Source: Granulicella cerasi
Lineage (GTDB): Bacteria; Acidobacteriota; Terriglobia; Terriglobales; Acidobacteriaceae
Assembly: GCF_025685575.1 (NCBI RefSeq)
Contig: NZ_JAGSYD010000001.1
Location: forward strand, 499,852-563,851
Direction of reading: 5' to 3'
Length of the DNA stretch: 64,000 nucleotides
Made by a program: the position numbers and the translations under genes. Of this stretch, positions 8,696 to 17,366 are shown piece by piece (within the stretch, counting starts at the first letter, position 1; each line of letters starts with the position of its first letter). The notes below the pieces were generated by a model. It was not told where the DNA came from and did not search any database. It was given only the letters and a program-made list of their open reading frames with translations.

Positions 8696-9655
8696 GTGGA
8701 ATTCTTTCGTTCAACCAATATCGACTGGCTCGGCAAGAAGTGGTATTTTCTTGGCTTCTCGCTGATCTTCTCCGTCGCCGGTGTGCTCAGCATGTGCTTC
8801 TGGCATGGCATCCCGAAGGGCGTCGACTTCAAGGGCGGCTCGCAGGTGAAGGTCTCCTTCACGCAGCAGCCGAATGAAGACACGATCCGCACTTCGATGG
8901 ACAGGTCCGGCATCAAGGACGCGACCATCCAGCGCCTGAACGGCGACGTGCCCAACGAAGTGCTGATCACGCTGCCGCAGCAGAACGAAGCGTCGCTCGA
9001 CGCTTCGCGCCAGGCCGTCATCAACGCGCTCGGTACGAACTTTTCGACCGGCAGCTTCAAAATCGAGGACTCGTACACCGTAGGCCCCAAGGCGGGCCAG
9101 CAACTGCAGCAGCAGGCGCTGCTTGCCACCGTGTACTCGCTGCTCGGCATGTTGATCTACCTGTGGTTCCGCTTTGAGCTGATCTACGGCGTCGCCGCCG
9201 TGGTCGCGGTCTTCCACGACACCCTGATCACCATCGGTGCCTTCTCGCTCACGAACAAGGAGATCTCTCTGACGGTCATCGCCGCGCTGCTGACGCTCAT
9301 CGGTTACTCGATGAACGACACCATCGTGGTCTTCGACCGCATCCGCGAAGACCTGCTGGAGAACCGCCGCGAGACCCTCGCCGAAACGGTAAACCGCGCC
9401 ATCAACCAGACGTTGAGCCGAACCGTTCTGACCTCGGGTCTGACGTTCCTCACGGTGCTTTGCCTCTTCCTCTTCGGCGGCGAGGTGCTGCACCCGTTCT
9501 CCTTCGCGCTGGTGGTGGGCATCCTGATCGGCACGTACTCTTCGATCGCGGTAGCCGCGCCGATGCTGGTGGCCTACCAGGAGTGGCGCAGCCGCACCAA
9601 GGGCACCGCCGCAACCCTGCCGACAGGCAAAGCCGCCAAGCCGGTGGTTCGCTAA
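8696..9655 (+). CDS. secF: Protein translocase subunit SecF
   Basis: This 319-residue partner of SecD begins MEFFRSTNIDW, has an N-terminal helix, the GVDFKGGSQVKV motif, a short periplasmic domain and a C-terminal helix bundle with SMNDTIVVFDRIREDL. The length is typical. The start is GTG with GAGG 6 bases upstream. The intrinsic terminator at 9679 closes the yajC-secD-secF transcript. Confidence 0.95.
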   Translation: MEFFRSTNIDWLGKKWYFLGFSLIFSVAGVLSMCFWHGIPKGVDFKGGSQVKVSFTQQPNEDTIRTSMDRSGIKDATIQRLNGDVPNEVLITLPQQNEASLDASRQAVINALGTNFSTGSFKIEDSYTVGPKAGQQLQQQALLATVYSLLGMLIYLWFRFELIYGVAAVVAVFHDTLITIGAFSLTNKEISLTVIAALLTLIGYSMNDTIVVFDRIREDLLENRRETLAETVNRAINQTLSRTVLTSGLTFLTVLCLFLFGGEVLHPFSFALVVGILIGTYSSIAVAAPMLVAYQEWRSRTKGTAATLPTGKAAKPVVR

Positions 9656-9678
9656 GCCTGCGGAAACCCTGTGAAAAA

Positions 9679-9713
9679 GAGCCTGCCGATCCTTCGGCAG
9701 GCTCTTTACTTTT
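9679..9713 (+). terminator. Intrinsic terminator after secF
   Basis: An 11-bp perfect stem (GAGCCTGCCGA with TCGGCAGGCTC, loop TCCT) is followed by TTTACTTTT. It lies 23 bp after the secF stop and separates the Sec operon from tonB. Confidence 0.9.
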
Positions 9714-9865
9714 GAGTAACAAATAAGCTGTTTTGCACTGTATTTGCAACAACTTTGCAGGAATATCCTTCGTGGACTTGCCAAGCTTAGTTTTCTCGGG
9801 AACAATCACTCTCATTACGGTGTCTAAGCGCAGTAGCTTTCCCCTTTGGGGAACCGAGGTTGCTC

Positions 9866-10618
9866 ATGTTTGAAGATTCAATGTTGGAATCGAGCGGCAA
9901 GATCAAGTCGAAGTCCAAGTACTGGATGATCGCGACCTTCTCGCTGAACGGCGCGATCCTTGCGACGATGATCCTGATTCCGCTGCTGTATCCGGAAGCT
10001 CTGCCGAAGAGCTCGCTGTCAGCCTCGTTGACGGCACCGCCGCCTCCTCCGCCGCCTCCCCCTCCGCCGCCTCCCCCGGCTGCTGCGGCGCCGAAGGTGA
10101 TGCCGCACATGTCGGAGATCGATCAGGGCCTCCACGCCCCGACGAAGATCCCCAAGGACATCAAGATGATTAAGGAGGACGCTGCTCCTCCCCCGTCGAG
10201 CTCGACCGCTGGCGTAGCTGGCATGAGCGGTATGGCGGGTGGCGTCCCGGGTGGCGTCATGGGTGGTATCGCTGGCGGTACGGGCGCAGGCCCGGCGATC
10301 GTCGTAGCGAAGCCCAAGCCCACCGGTCCGGCACGTATCTCGTCGGGTGTAATGGCAGGCCAGCTCGTCAACAAGACGCAGCCGGTGTATCCGCCGATCG
10401 CTCGCGCAGCTCACCAGTCGGGTTCGGTCGTGCTGCACGCGATCATCTCGAAGACTGGTTCGATCGAAGACCTCAAGGTAGTTTCGGGTCCGGCGATGCT
10501 GCAGGGTGCAGCGCTCGACGCGGTTCGCAGCTGGCGCTACAAGCCGTATATCTTGAACGGCGAGCCGACCGAGGTCGAAACGACCGTCGTCGTGAACTTC
10601 AACCTCAACGGTGGTTGA
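9866..10618 (+). CDS. tonB: Energy transducer TonB
   Basis: This 250-residue protein shows the TonB layout: a short cytoplasmic start, one transmembrane helix (about residues 25-48), a poly-proline stretch of about 15 Pro (near residue 55), a Gly/Met-rich linker and a C-terminal TonB domain with QPVYPPIARAAHQSG, SGPAMLQGAALDAVRSWRY and KPYILNGEPTEVETTV. It transmits proton-motive force from ExbBD to outer-membrane receptors. The ATG at 9866 is chosen over an upstream TTG. The exbB-exbD genes follow, supporting the assignment. Confidence 0.92.
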   Translation: MFEDSMLESSGKIKSKSKYWMIATFSLNGAILATMILIPLLYPEALPKSSLSASLTAPPPPPPPPPPPPPPAAAAPKVMPHMSEIDQGLHAPTKIPKDIKMIKEDAAPPPSSSTAGVAGMSGMAGGVPGGVMGGIAGGTGAGPAIVVAKPKPTGPARISSGVMAGQLVNKTQPVYPPIARAAHQSGSVVLHAIISKTGSIEDLKVVSGPAMLQGAALDAVRSWRYKPYILNGEPTEVETTVVVNFNLNGG

Positions 10619-10713
10619 TCGGGTCTCGGGTAAGGGTGGCGTGAATCGGTTCCGCCCCCTTCTCCGTCCTACGATTCGCCTCTCGAAAGAATTCTCACTT
10701 TTGACTCAGGGCG

Positions 10714-10725
10714 CGGCTTAAGCCG
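10714..10725. repeat. 12-bp perfect palindrome in the tonB-exbB spacer
   Basis: CGGCTTAAGCCG lies midway in the 215-bp spacer between tonB and exbB, about 110 bp before the exbB start. It could be an operator for a dimeric regulator of the exb genes; nothing else in this spacer stands out apart from the GGAGG ribosome site of exbB. Confidence 0.3.
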
Positions 10726-10833
10726 TTCTCGCGTCCTCAACCAGGTTCACGCTGCAAAATATCGCAGCTCAAGCCTCAGAACGAATGCTCTGAGCCATTA
10801 CGATTACCGCAAGACACCCCAGGAGGGATTTCC

Positions 10834-11580
10834 GTGATTCTCGCTCACATCGCAAACTTCGCCACCACCTCGGCCCATTCGATGGCCATGTTCTTCGAGG
10901 GCGATGCCCAGGTTGGCTTCTCCCCGACCGAACTCTGGGCCCACATGGGTGGCCTGGCGAAGGCTGTCGTTATCATCCTCTTCATCATGTCGATCTGGTC
11001 GCTGGCTGTGATCATCGATCGCGCGCTCTACTTCTCGGCAGCTCGCAAGCAGTCGCGTGAGTTCGCTCCGAAGGTTGCCGGCGCTCTGAAGGAAGGCCGT
11101 CTGGACGAAGCGATCAAGGTTGCTGACCGTTCGAAGAAGTCGCACCTTGCTGAAGTTGTGACCTCGGGCCTCACCGAGTTCCGTTCGTTCGGTTCGGGCG
11201 GCGCGATCACCGACGACCAGATCGAGTCGGCCAAGCGCGCTCTTGAGCGTTCGGAAGCCATCGTTCACGCGAAGCTGAAGAAGGGCCTCGGCTCGCTTGC
11301 AACCATCGGCTCGGTAGCACCGTTCATCGGCCTGTTCGGAACCGTCGTCGGCATTCTGAACGCCTTCCAGACGATCGCTGCGATGAAGACCTCTTCGCTG
11401 GCTGCCATCGCTGGTGGTATCTCGGAAGCCCTCGTAACGACCGCTTTCGGTCTGCTCGTAGCTATCCCGGCCGTTATGTGCTTCAACTACTTCACCAACA
11501 AGCTGGAAGCGTTCGACGTTGAAATGGACAACAGCTCGTCGGAGCTGGTGGACTACTTCATCAAGCAGGCGCACCGCTAA
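10834..11580 (+). CDS. exbB: ExbB/TolQ-type proton channel protein
   Basis: This 248-residue MotA/TolQ/ExbB-family protein has three transmembrane segments: near residues 45-70 (VVIILFIMSIWSLAVII), about 145-170 (ATIGSVAPFIGLFGTVVGIL) and about 190-215 (EALVTTAFGLLVAIPAVMCF). The GLFGTVVG motif is diagnostic. With ExbD it forms the inner-membrane motor that energises TonB. The GTG start has an AGGAGGG site at the right distance. Three exbD genes follow on the same strand. Confidence 0.9.
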   Translation: MILAHIANFATTSAHSMAMFFEGDAQVGFSPTELWAHMGGLAKAVVIILFIMSIWSLAVIIDRALYFSAARKQSREFAPKVAGALKEGRLDEAIKVADRSKKSHLAEVVTSGLTEFRSFGSGGAITDDQIESAKRALERSEAIVHAKLKKGLGSLATIGSVAPFIGLFGTVVGILNAFQTIAAMKTSSLAAIAGGISEALVTTAFGLLVAIPAVMCFNYFTNKLEAFDVEMDNSSSELVDYFIKQAHR

Positions 11581-11607
11581 ACTGCCCTCTCTGCGAGAGT
11601 CCCCGGG

Positions 11608-11643
11608 TGCCCGGAGATTGGTTGCGAAGCCGATCTCCGGGCA
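11608..11643 (+). repeat. Hairpin between exbB and exbD, related to the GGGTGCCC repeats
   Basis: TGCCCGGAGAT at 11608 pairs perfectly with ATCTCCGGGCA ending at 11643, with a 14-base loop. The left side begins GGGTGCCC, as in the repeat family at 19440, 34650, 45787 and 62121. There is no T-tract, so it looks like a repeat or an RNA-processing or attenuating hairpin rather than a terminator. Confidence 0.6.
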
Positions 11644-11770
11644 AACCGGACAAAGCAGAAGAGCAATGCAGGTTTGCAGTACTGAAGTCTCGAGATTTGC
11701 GTAGTACTCGAGCAAAGATCCTGAGCAACTCTACGGAGCGCATCGCGCCCGTGGCAGGGAGTGAACTCAT

Positions 11771-12205
11771 ATGGCAATGGCAAAGCGGGATGAAGGGAAG
11801 AAGGTCAATTCAGACATCAACGTGACTCCGATGGTGGACATCATGTTGGTGCTGCTGATTATCTTCATGGTCATCACTCCCATGGTGAACAACAAGGTGT
11901 CCGTCGATCTGCCGAAGGTTCCGGAAGCGATCGTTCTGGAGAACGCCAACAAGGAAGACGCCATCAACGTGGCTGTCACCCGCGATGGCAAGACCTTTGT
12001 GGGCGGCGATCAGGTCAACCTCGATCAGGTGGGCGACCGCGTGAGCGCGATCCTGGCGAAGAAGACCGACGCTTCGGCTGACAAGACGATCTATATGCGT
12101 GCAGACATGCGCGCAAACTACGGCAAGGTGATGGACGCGATCGACGCTCTGCGCGCCGCGGGCGTTAGCCAGCTGGATCTGATGACCGACAACTCGGCCC
12201 AGTAA
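11771..12205 (+). CDS. exbD: ExbD/TolR-type transport protein, first of three
   Basis: This 144-residue protein has a short basic cytoplasmic start, the hallmark membrane segment beginning INVTPMVDIMLVLLIIFMVI with its essential Asp, then a periplasmic domain ending DALRAAGVSQLDLMTD. It couples proton flow to movement of TonB together with ExbB. It lies 190 bp after exbB, across the hairpin at 11608, and 65 bp before a second exbD. It differs clearly from the other two copies (for example PMVNNKVSVDLPKVPEA after the helix). Confidence 0.9.
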   Translation: MAMAKRDEGKKVNSDINVTPMVDIMLVLLIIFMVITPMVNNKVSVDLPKVPEAIVLENANKEDAINVAVTRDGKTFVGGDQVNLDQVGDRVSAILAKKTDASADKTIYMRADMRANYGKVMDAIDALRAAGVSQLDLMTDNSAQ

Positions 12206-12270
12206 GGCTGAGTGCAATGTTTCGCCGGTGTGGGCTTCGGCCCCGCCGGAATCGATAAGGAGATATTCCC

Positions 12271-12708
12271 ATGGGAATGAGTGCTGGATCGTCCGGCGGA
12301 GCGGTGGCGAGCATCAACGTCACGCCGATGATCGACGTTTTGCTGGTACTGCTGATCATCTTCATGGTGATCCAGCCGACCACACCGAAGGGCCTGGAAG
12401 CGCTGGTTCCCCAGCCGCCGAAGAACCCGCAGAACCATCCGCCTGACAACGATCGCACGATCGTGGTTCAGGTTCTCGGTAGCGGCTCTGGAGCACCGAC
12501 CTACAAGATCAACGAGCAGACCGTGCCTCGCGAAGACCTCACGTCGGAACTGACGAAGATCTTTGCAACGCGTCAGGAAAAGGTCATGTTCGTCAAGGGC
12601 GACAAGGATCTGGACTTCGCACCTGTGGCAGAAGCGATCAGCTTCGGCAAGCAGGCTGACGTGACCAACATCGGTCTGATGACGCCGCAGTCGGAAGCCG
12701 GACACTAA
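12271..12708 (+). CDS. exbD: ExbD/TolR-type transport protein, second of three
   Basis: This 145-residue protein has the segment SINVTPMIDVLLVLLIIFMV with the conserved Asp, a PTTPKGLEALVPQPPKNP linker and the periplasmic ExbD fold (EKVMFVKGDKDLDFAPVAEA). A strong AAGGAG site precedes the ATG. It is much closer to the third copy at 12924 than to the first, which implies a local duplication. A hairpin with a T-rich end follows its stop. Confidence 0.9.
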   Translation: MGMSAGSSGGAVASINVTPMIDVLLVLLIIFMVIQPTTPKGLEALVPQPPKNPQNHPPDNDRTIVVQVLGSGSGAPTYKINEQTVPREDLTSELTKIFATRQEKVMFVKGDKDLDFAPVAEAISFGKQADVTNIGLMTPQSEAGH

Positions 12709-12738
12709 ACCGCGCTTCTGCCTCGCGCAGAAAGATGG

Positions 12739-12786
12739 ACGCCGGTTGTTTGTGGGTAAGAACCCATGAGCAGCCGGCGTTTCTGT
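12739..12786 (+). terminator. Possible terminator between the second and third exbD
   Basis: ACGCCGGTTG at 12739 pairs with CAGCCGGCGT ending at 12780, with a nested GTGGGT/ACCCAT stem, followed by TTCTGTTT. It may partly terminate transcription so that the third exbD is expressed at a lower level or from its own promoter in the 215-bp spacer. Confidence 0.55.
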
Positions 12787-12923
12787 TTGCACGTGAGGTC
12801 CTCTCGCACGCCTGGAACCGGGGCCTTCTCCGTGGTGTCTAAGCAGGCATACAGCGCCCGCTCGCGATTTCCTACGGGCCTGTCCGTCTCGCTCCCCTCA
12901 CCTGAACGCCTGTGAGGTGGAAG

Positions 12924-13348
<425 letters not shown>

Positions 13349-13352
<4 letters not shown>

Positions 13353-14164
13353 TTCGGCTCGCCAGGCATTCTCGGCGGGGCCGCAGAGCCGGCGAGCAGG
13401 CCTCCATCAAGGTTGATCTCGCTGCCGGTCATGTAGGCGGCCTCGTCGGACGCCAGCATCACGGCCACCGCTGCGACCTCCGCCGTAGTGCCAAAGCGCT
13501 GCATTGGAACATCGCGCACGATCGCCCTCATGCGCGCGTCCCGGCCTTCGCCGTTGCCGAGCATCGGTTCCCACATCGGTGTGAGGATGGCCGCCGGGTG
13601 AATCGAGTTGCAGCGGATGTTCCAGCCCTGCTCTGCGCAGTAGAGCGCCACGGACTTCGTGTGGTTGCGCACAGCCGCCTTGCTCGCCGCATAAGCGGCC
13701 GCGGTGGAGACGCCCACAAGGCCAGAGCGTGACGAGATGTTGATGATCGATCCACGCCTGCGCAGCTTCATCACGCGGATTGCATGCTTGCAGCCGAGGA
13801 AGGTGCCGTCGACGTTCGTGGCGAAGACGCGATGCCAGTCCTCCAGCGAGGCGTGCTCGGGATCATGCGCCGTCGCGCCTGCTTCAAAACCTGTGATGCC
13901 GGCGTTGTTCACCAGCACGTCGAGCTTGCCGTAGCGCGCGTAAACCTCGTCTGTCACGCGGGTCCAGTCAGCTTCCACGCGAACATCGAGCCGTCGATAG
14001 AGCGCTTGTTCGCCGATGGATGCTGCTTGCTGTTCGCCTGCGCGATCGTTGATATCGCACAGGATGACATGCGCGCCTTCGTGAGCGAATGCGAGTGCGA
14101 TGGCCGCGCCGATGCCGGATGCGGCGCCGGTGATCAAGGCGACAGAGCCTTGGAGTCGATGCAT
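13349..14164 (-). CDS. Short-chain dehydrogenase/reductase
   Basis: This 271-residue classical SDR has the cofactor motif [10 protein letters not shown], the acidic switch CDIND (Asp, suggesting NAD(H)), NNAGITG, the catalytic Ser in [13 protein letters not shown] and a C-terminal [11 protein letters not shown] typical of the FabG-like group. The ATG at 14164 has GAGAGGA 6 bases upstream; an upstream extension lacks family similarity. The substrate is unknown. It faces the marR operon across a 352-bp spacer and may be controlled from there. Confidence 0.88.
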
Positions 14165-14516
14165 AAAAAGTCCTCTCAGAGTGAAGGCAAACCTGCACAC
14201 GCCGCACGGAGCTGGGCGCTGCGATGCAGAGTGACAAGCTGCCGTAAACGATGACATCGCACGAGAAGCTCAAGCCGAAAAGGCGAGTACCTCGTGCGCT
14301 CGAATCTGTTTGCGGGCTAACGCTTGTTCATGGGAGTGGTGCCGTCCTTGGTGTGATGAACAACACCGGAGAGTGTTTTCAGTGTATCGCAGGCGTGGAA
14401 TTGCGCGCATTTCGGCCCGGTTTTATCGAGTTTTTATGTTTGCTGCGCGGACGCACCCGCGTCAATATCTACAGCTAAACTGTACAGATTTCCTGATGGA
14501 GGAGTAGCATCAAGCT
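14165..14516. promoter_or_regulatory. 352-bp divergent spacer between SDR and marR genes
   Basis: No gene is convincing here. The interval should hold promoters for both directions. Its right end carries the palindrome described at 14470-14484 and a GGAGGAG ribosome site for marR. Confidence 0.4.
14470..14484. promoter_or_regulatory. Probable MarR operator
   Basis: TACAG-CTAAA-CTGTA is a perfect inverted repeat with 5-bp arms and 5-bp centre, ending 32 bp before the marR start; an overlapping CTGTACAG extends it. MarR-family dimers bind palindromes of this size and often repress their own operon. Assignment rests on symmetry and position. Confidence 0.6.
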
Positions 14517-14966
14517 ATGGCGGGCGATCAGGAAAACGACGTTCAATTTGCATCGGCGTTGGCAGCTGATTTGCGCGCGACGATTGGGCGACTGAAGCGG
14601 CGGCTGCAGGAGCAGAGTGGCGCTTCCGACCTCACTTCCTCGCAAATTACGGTGCTCGTGCGGTTGGATAAGGAAGGCCCTGCAACGGCCTCTGCGCTTG
14701 CGCGTGCGGAGAAGATGAGGCCGCAGTCGATGAGCGCGATTCTCGCTTCGTTGGAGGAGGCGGGGATGGTCGTTGGCTCGGCTGATCCGCATGACGGTCG
14801 CAAGACGCTGATCTCCCTCACGAAGCTGTGCAAGCGCTGGATTGATGTAGGGCGCGCAGCGCGGCAGGACTGGTTGACGCGCGCAGTGCGGGAGCATCTC
14901 TCGCCTGCGGAGCAGAAGCGTGTTGCCGCGGCTCTGCCGCTGATCAAGCGGCTGGCCGAGAAGTAG
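14517..14966 (+). CDS. MarR-family transcriptional regulator
   Basis: This 149-residue winged-helix protein has the MarR layout: SSQITVLVRLDKEGPAT leading into the recognition helix (ALARAEKMRPQSMSAIL), then the wing motif ADPHDGRKTLISLT with the conserved DxRxxxxxLT pattern. It likely represses its own operon (hydrolase, membrane protein and MFS pump) and perhaps the divergent SDR, releasing DNA when a small, often phenolic, ligand binds. A GGAGGAG site precedes the ATG. Confidence 0.9.
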   Translation: MAGDQENDVQFASALAADLRATIGRLKRRLQEQSGASDLTSSQITVLVRLDKEGPATASALARAEKMRPQSMSAILASLEEAGMVVGSADPHDGRKTLISLTKLCKRWIDVGRAARQDWLTRAVREHLSPAEQKRVAAALPLIKRLAEK

Positions 14967-15022
14967 CGCGCCGTCGTCTCCACGCGGCTGCCTGGGTGGC
15001 CCTCAACGCGAAAGGAGTTCAG

Positions 15023-15592
15023 ATGCCTTTGACTCAGTTGGATCCGCAGACAGCGTTGCTTGTCGTGGACTTGCAGGAAGGCTTGCGGCAGATGCCGTTC
15101 GTTCATCCGCTGGCAGATGTCCTGACGTGCAATGGCGCGCTGCTCGCGGCGTTTCGCGAGCGTGGATTGCCGGTGGTGCTCATCAACGTTGTCGGCTCCG
15201 CGCCGGGACGAACGGAAGAGCCGCCGCGCATCCGTGAGATTCCGCCGAACTTCGCGACGCTGATGTCCGAGCTGGATGTGCGGCCGAGTGACATCCTCAT
15301 CACGAAGCGTACGTGGGGAGCGTTCACGCATACGGAGCTGGAGTCGGCGCTGCGCGAGCGTGGCGTGACGCAGGTGGTCGTGACGGGTGTGGCGACAGGC
15401 ACAGGTGTCGACGCGACGGCGCGGCAGGCGTATGAGGCGGGCTTCAACGTGACGCTTGCGCTCGACGCGATAACGGACCGTCGTGAGTTTGCGCACGAGT
15501 ACAGCGTGCAACATGTGTTTCCGCGGCTGGGTGAGACGGGCACGACGGCCGAAGTGCTGGCGTTGCTCGCGAAAGGTGAGGTGAAGGCATGA
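15023..15592 (+). CDS. Isochorismatase-fold hydrolase with Gly at the nucleophile position
   Basis: This 189-residue cysteine-hydrolase-fold protein has the acid Asp in LLVVDLQEGL, the Lys in ILITKRTWGAF and the loop GVATGTGVDATAR. In amidase members of the family this loop reads as GVxTxxCVxxTAR; here the Cys is Gly (about G128). True isochorismatases and PhzD are known to have Gly there and act by acid catalysis on a vinyl ether. The ATG at 15023 has AAAGGAG 5 bases upstream. It overlaps the next gene by 4 bp (ATGA). Confidence 0.85.
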   Translation: MPLTQLDPQTALLVVDLQEGLRQMPFVHPLADVLTCNGALLAAFRERGLPVVLINVVGSAPGRTEEPPRIREIPPNFATLMSELDVRPSDILITKRTWGAFTHTELESALRERGVTQVVVTGVATGTGVDATARQAYEAGFNVTLALDAITDRREFAHEYSVQHVFPRLGETGTTAEVLALLAKGEVKA

Positions 15593-15918
15593 ACGTACTG
15601 CATGGCGTGTCGTACTTCTTCGGCGGCATGTTCCTGGTGAACATGGTGCCGCACTTCGTGGCCGGGATGATGGGCGAGCCGTTCCAGACGCCGTTTGCAA
15701 AGCCGCCGGGCGAGGGCTTGTCGTCGTCGACGGTGAATGTGGTGTGGGGCTTTGCGAACGGCGTGATCGCCTACCTGCTGCTGGTGTGCGTGGGCCGGTT
15801 CGAGGTGCGCTCGCTCGCGTGTGTGCTGCCTGCGGCTGCAGGTGCGCTGCTGTTGGCGGTTCAGATGTCGCGGCACTTTGGGCGCTTCCACGGCGGTAAC
15901 GATCCGGAGCAAGCTTGA
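15589..15918 (+). CDS. Small membrane protein of unknown function
   Basis: This 109-residue protein has about three hydrophobic segments: residues 5-25, 48-68 (VVWGFANGVIAYLLLVCV) and 75-92. It starts within the stop of the preceding hydrolase (ATGA) and its own stop overlaps the TTG start of the MFS gene, so all three are probably translated together. The family is not recognised. Confidence 0.75.
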   Translation: MNVLHGVSYFFGGMFLVNMVPHFVAGMMGEPFQTPFAKPPGEGLSSSTVNVVWGFANGVIAYLLLVCVGRFEVRSLACVLPAAAGALLLAVQMSRHFGRFHGGNDPEQA

Positions 15919-17141
15919 AGAACCCATTCGCGGCTACGTTCCGCGCGCTGAAGAGCTATAACTTCCGCTTGTGGCTGATGGGTTCGCTGGTGTCGAACAT
16001 CGGCACATGGATGCAGCGCGTGGCGCAGGACTGGCTGGTGCTCGTGCAGCTGACGCACCACGATGCGCGCGCCGTGGGCATCGTGATGGCGATGCAGTTT
16101 GCACCGCAGTTGCTGCTGCTGCCGTGGAGCGGCATGGCTGCTGATCGCTTCAACCAGCGCAAGCTGCTGATGCTGACGCAGGCGACGATGGGCTTCTTCG
16201 CGCTTGTGCTTGGAACGCTGACGCTAACCGGGCATGTGCGTCTGTGGGAGGTCTATCTGCTGGCGTTGCTGTCGGGCTCTGCAGCGGCGCTGGATGCGCC
16301 CGCGCGTCAGGCGTTTGTCGGCGAGCTCGTGGGCGATGAGCACCTGAGCAATGCGGTGGCGTTGAACTCCACGGCGTTCAACGCAGCGATGATGATCGGC
16401 CCGGCGGTGGCGGGGCTGCTGATCGCGAAGGTGGGGACGGGATGGGCGTTCCTGCTGAACGGATTTTCGTTCATCGCGGTGCTGATCTCGCTGGCGTTGC
16501 TGCGTGTGCGCGAGATGCGCAACCACGAGCGCGCCAAGCGTGAGCCGGGCCGTCTGCTCGAGGGATTTCGCTACGTGTGGCAGCGGCCGGACCAGCGCGC
16601 GATGGTGATCATGCTCGCGCTCATCGGTACGTTCGGGCTGAACTTTCCGATCTACATTTCGACGATGGCGGTGAATGTCTTCCACGTCGAAGCGCGCGGG
16701 TTCGGCATGTTGTCGTCTGCGCTGGCGGTGGGCACGTTGACGGGAGCGCTGCTGGCGGCGTCGCGTAGTGCGCCGAAGTTCGGTGCGCTGTTCATCGGCG
16801 CGCTGTTCTTTGGGGTGGGCTGCACGGCGGGCGCGTTTGCGCCGGGCTACTGGACGTTTGCGCTCGCGCTGGCGGTCACCGGTGCGGCTGCGCTGACGTT
16901 TACGAACTCCACGAACAGCCTGATGCAGCTCAGCACGCCGCCCGCGATGCGCGGGCGTGTGCTGGCGATTCGCGTCGGTGTGGCGCTCGGTGGCACCCCG
17001 ATCGGTGCGCCGATTGCGGGCTGGGTGGCGCACCATGCGGGGCCGCGTTGGTCGTTAGGAATCGGTGCGTTGTCGGCGTACATCGCGGCAGTGGTTGCGC
17101 TGGTGGCGATCAAGCGTGGGCACGGAGAGGCAGCAACGTAG
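15915..17141 (+). CDS. Major facilitator superfamily exporter (EntS-like)
   Basis: This 408-residue protein has about 12 transmembrane helices, a loop 2-3 motif (GMAADRFNQRKLLML, the GxxxDRxxR/K signature) and the GTWMQRVAQDWLV start seen in the EntS/MFS_3 exporter group. It probably expels a small organic molecule or siderophore-like compound. The start is TTG overlapping the previous stop. With MarR and an isochorismatase-fold enzyme upstream, a role in efflux of an aromatic compound is a reasonable inference. Confidence 0.88.
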   Translation: MKNPFAATFRALKSYNFRLWLMGSLVSNIGTWMQRVAQDWLVLVQLTHHDARAVGIVMAMQFAPQLLLLPWSGMAADRFNQRKLLMLTQATMGFFALVLGTLTLTGHVRLWEVYLLALLSGSAAALDAPARQAFVGELVGDEHLSNAVALNSTAFNAAMMIGPAVAGLLIAKVGTGWAFLLNGFSFIAVLISLALLRVREMRNHERAKREPGRLLEGFRYVWQRPDQRAMVIMLALIGTFGLNFPIYISTMAVNVFHVEARGFGMLSSALAVGTLTGALLAASRSAPKFGALFIGALFFGVGCTAGAFAPGYWTFALALAVTGAAALTFTNSTNSLMQLSTPPAMRGRVLAIRVGVALGGTPIGAPIAGWVAHHAGPRWSLGIGALSAYIAAVVALVAIKRGHGEAAT

Positions 17142-17177
17142 CGAGGTGTGCGGCTTTCTGCGCGGCTGCATGGATGT

Positions 17178-17204
17178 GTCGTCCTTCGCGGCGCTCAGGA
17201 TGAC
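17178..17204 (-). repeat. Acidobacterial GTCATCCTGAGCG-type interspersed repeat
   Basis: On the minus strand this reads GTCATCCTGAGCGCCGCGAA then GGACGAC, a well-known very abundant intergenic word in acidobacterial and other environmental genomes. It lies between the MFS gene and the terminator at 17298. Confidence 0.7.
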
Positions 17205-17297
17205 GCTGCTGCGGGGATGTGAGAGCTGAAGACGACGCAAGCTATGAAGGCGGTTGAGTCTGGCGATGAAGAAGTCTGCAGCAAGCATCGAGCAACG

Positions 17298-17327
17298 AGA
17301 AGAGCCTCCCCGAAGGGAGGCTCTTCT
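17298..17327. terminator. Bidirectional terminator hairpin
   Basis: AGAAGAGCCTCCC at 17298 pairs perfectly (13 bp) with GGGAGGCTCTTCT ending at 17327 with a CGAA loop. It lies between the convergent MFS and lipoprotein genes. T-tracts are weak on both sides. Confidence 0.75.
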
Positions 17328-17366
17328 GTTCTTGCTCCGCGAAGACTTACGCCGTCGCGAGGAGGA

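Noticed and set aside
9839-9853. TTCCCC-TTT-GGGGAA near the tonB start as a Fur-type operator
   Set aside because: It does not resemble a Fur box (GATAATGATAATCATTATC-like) and is too short to support a regulator assignment.
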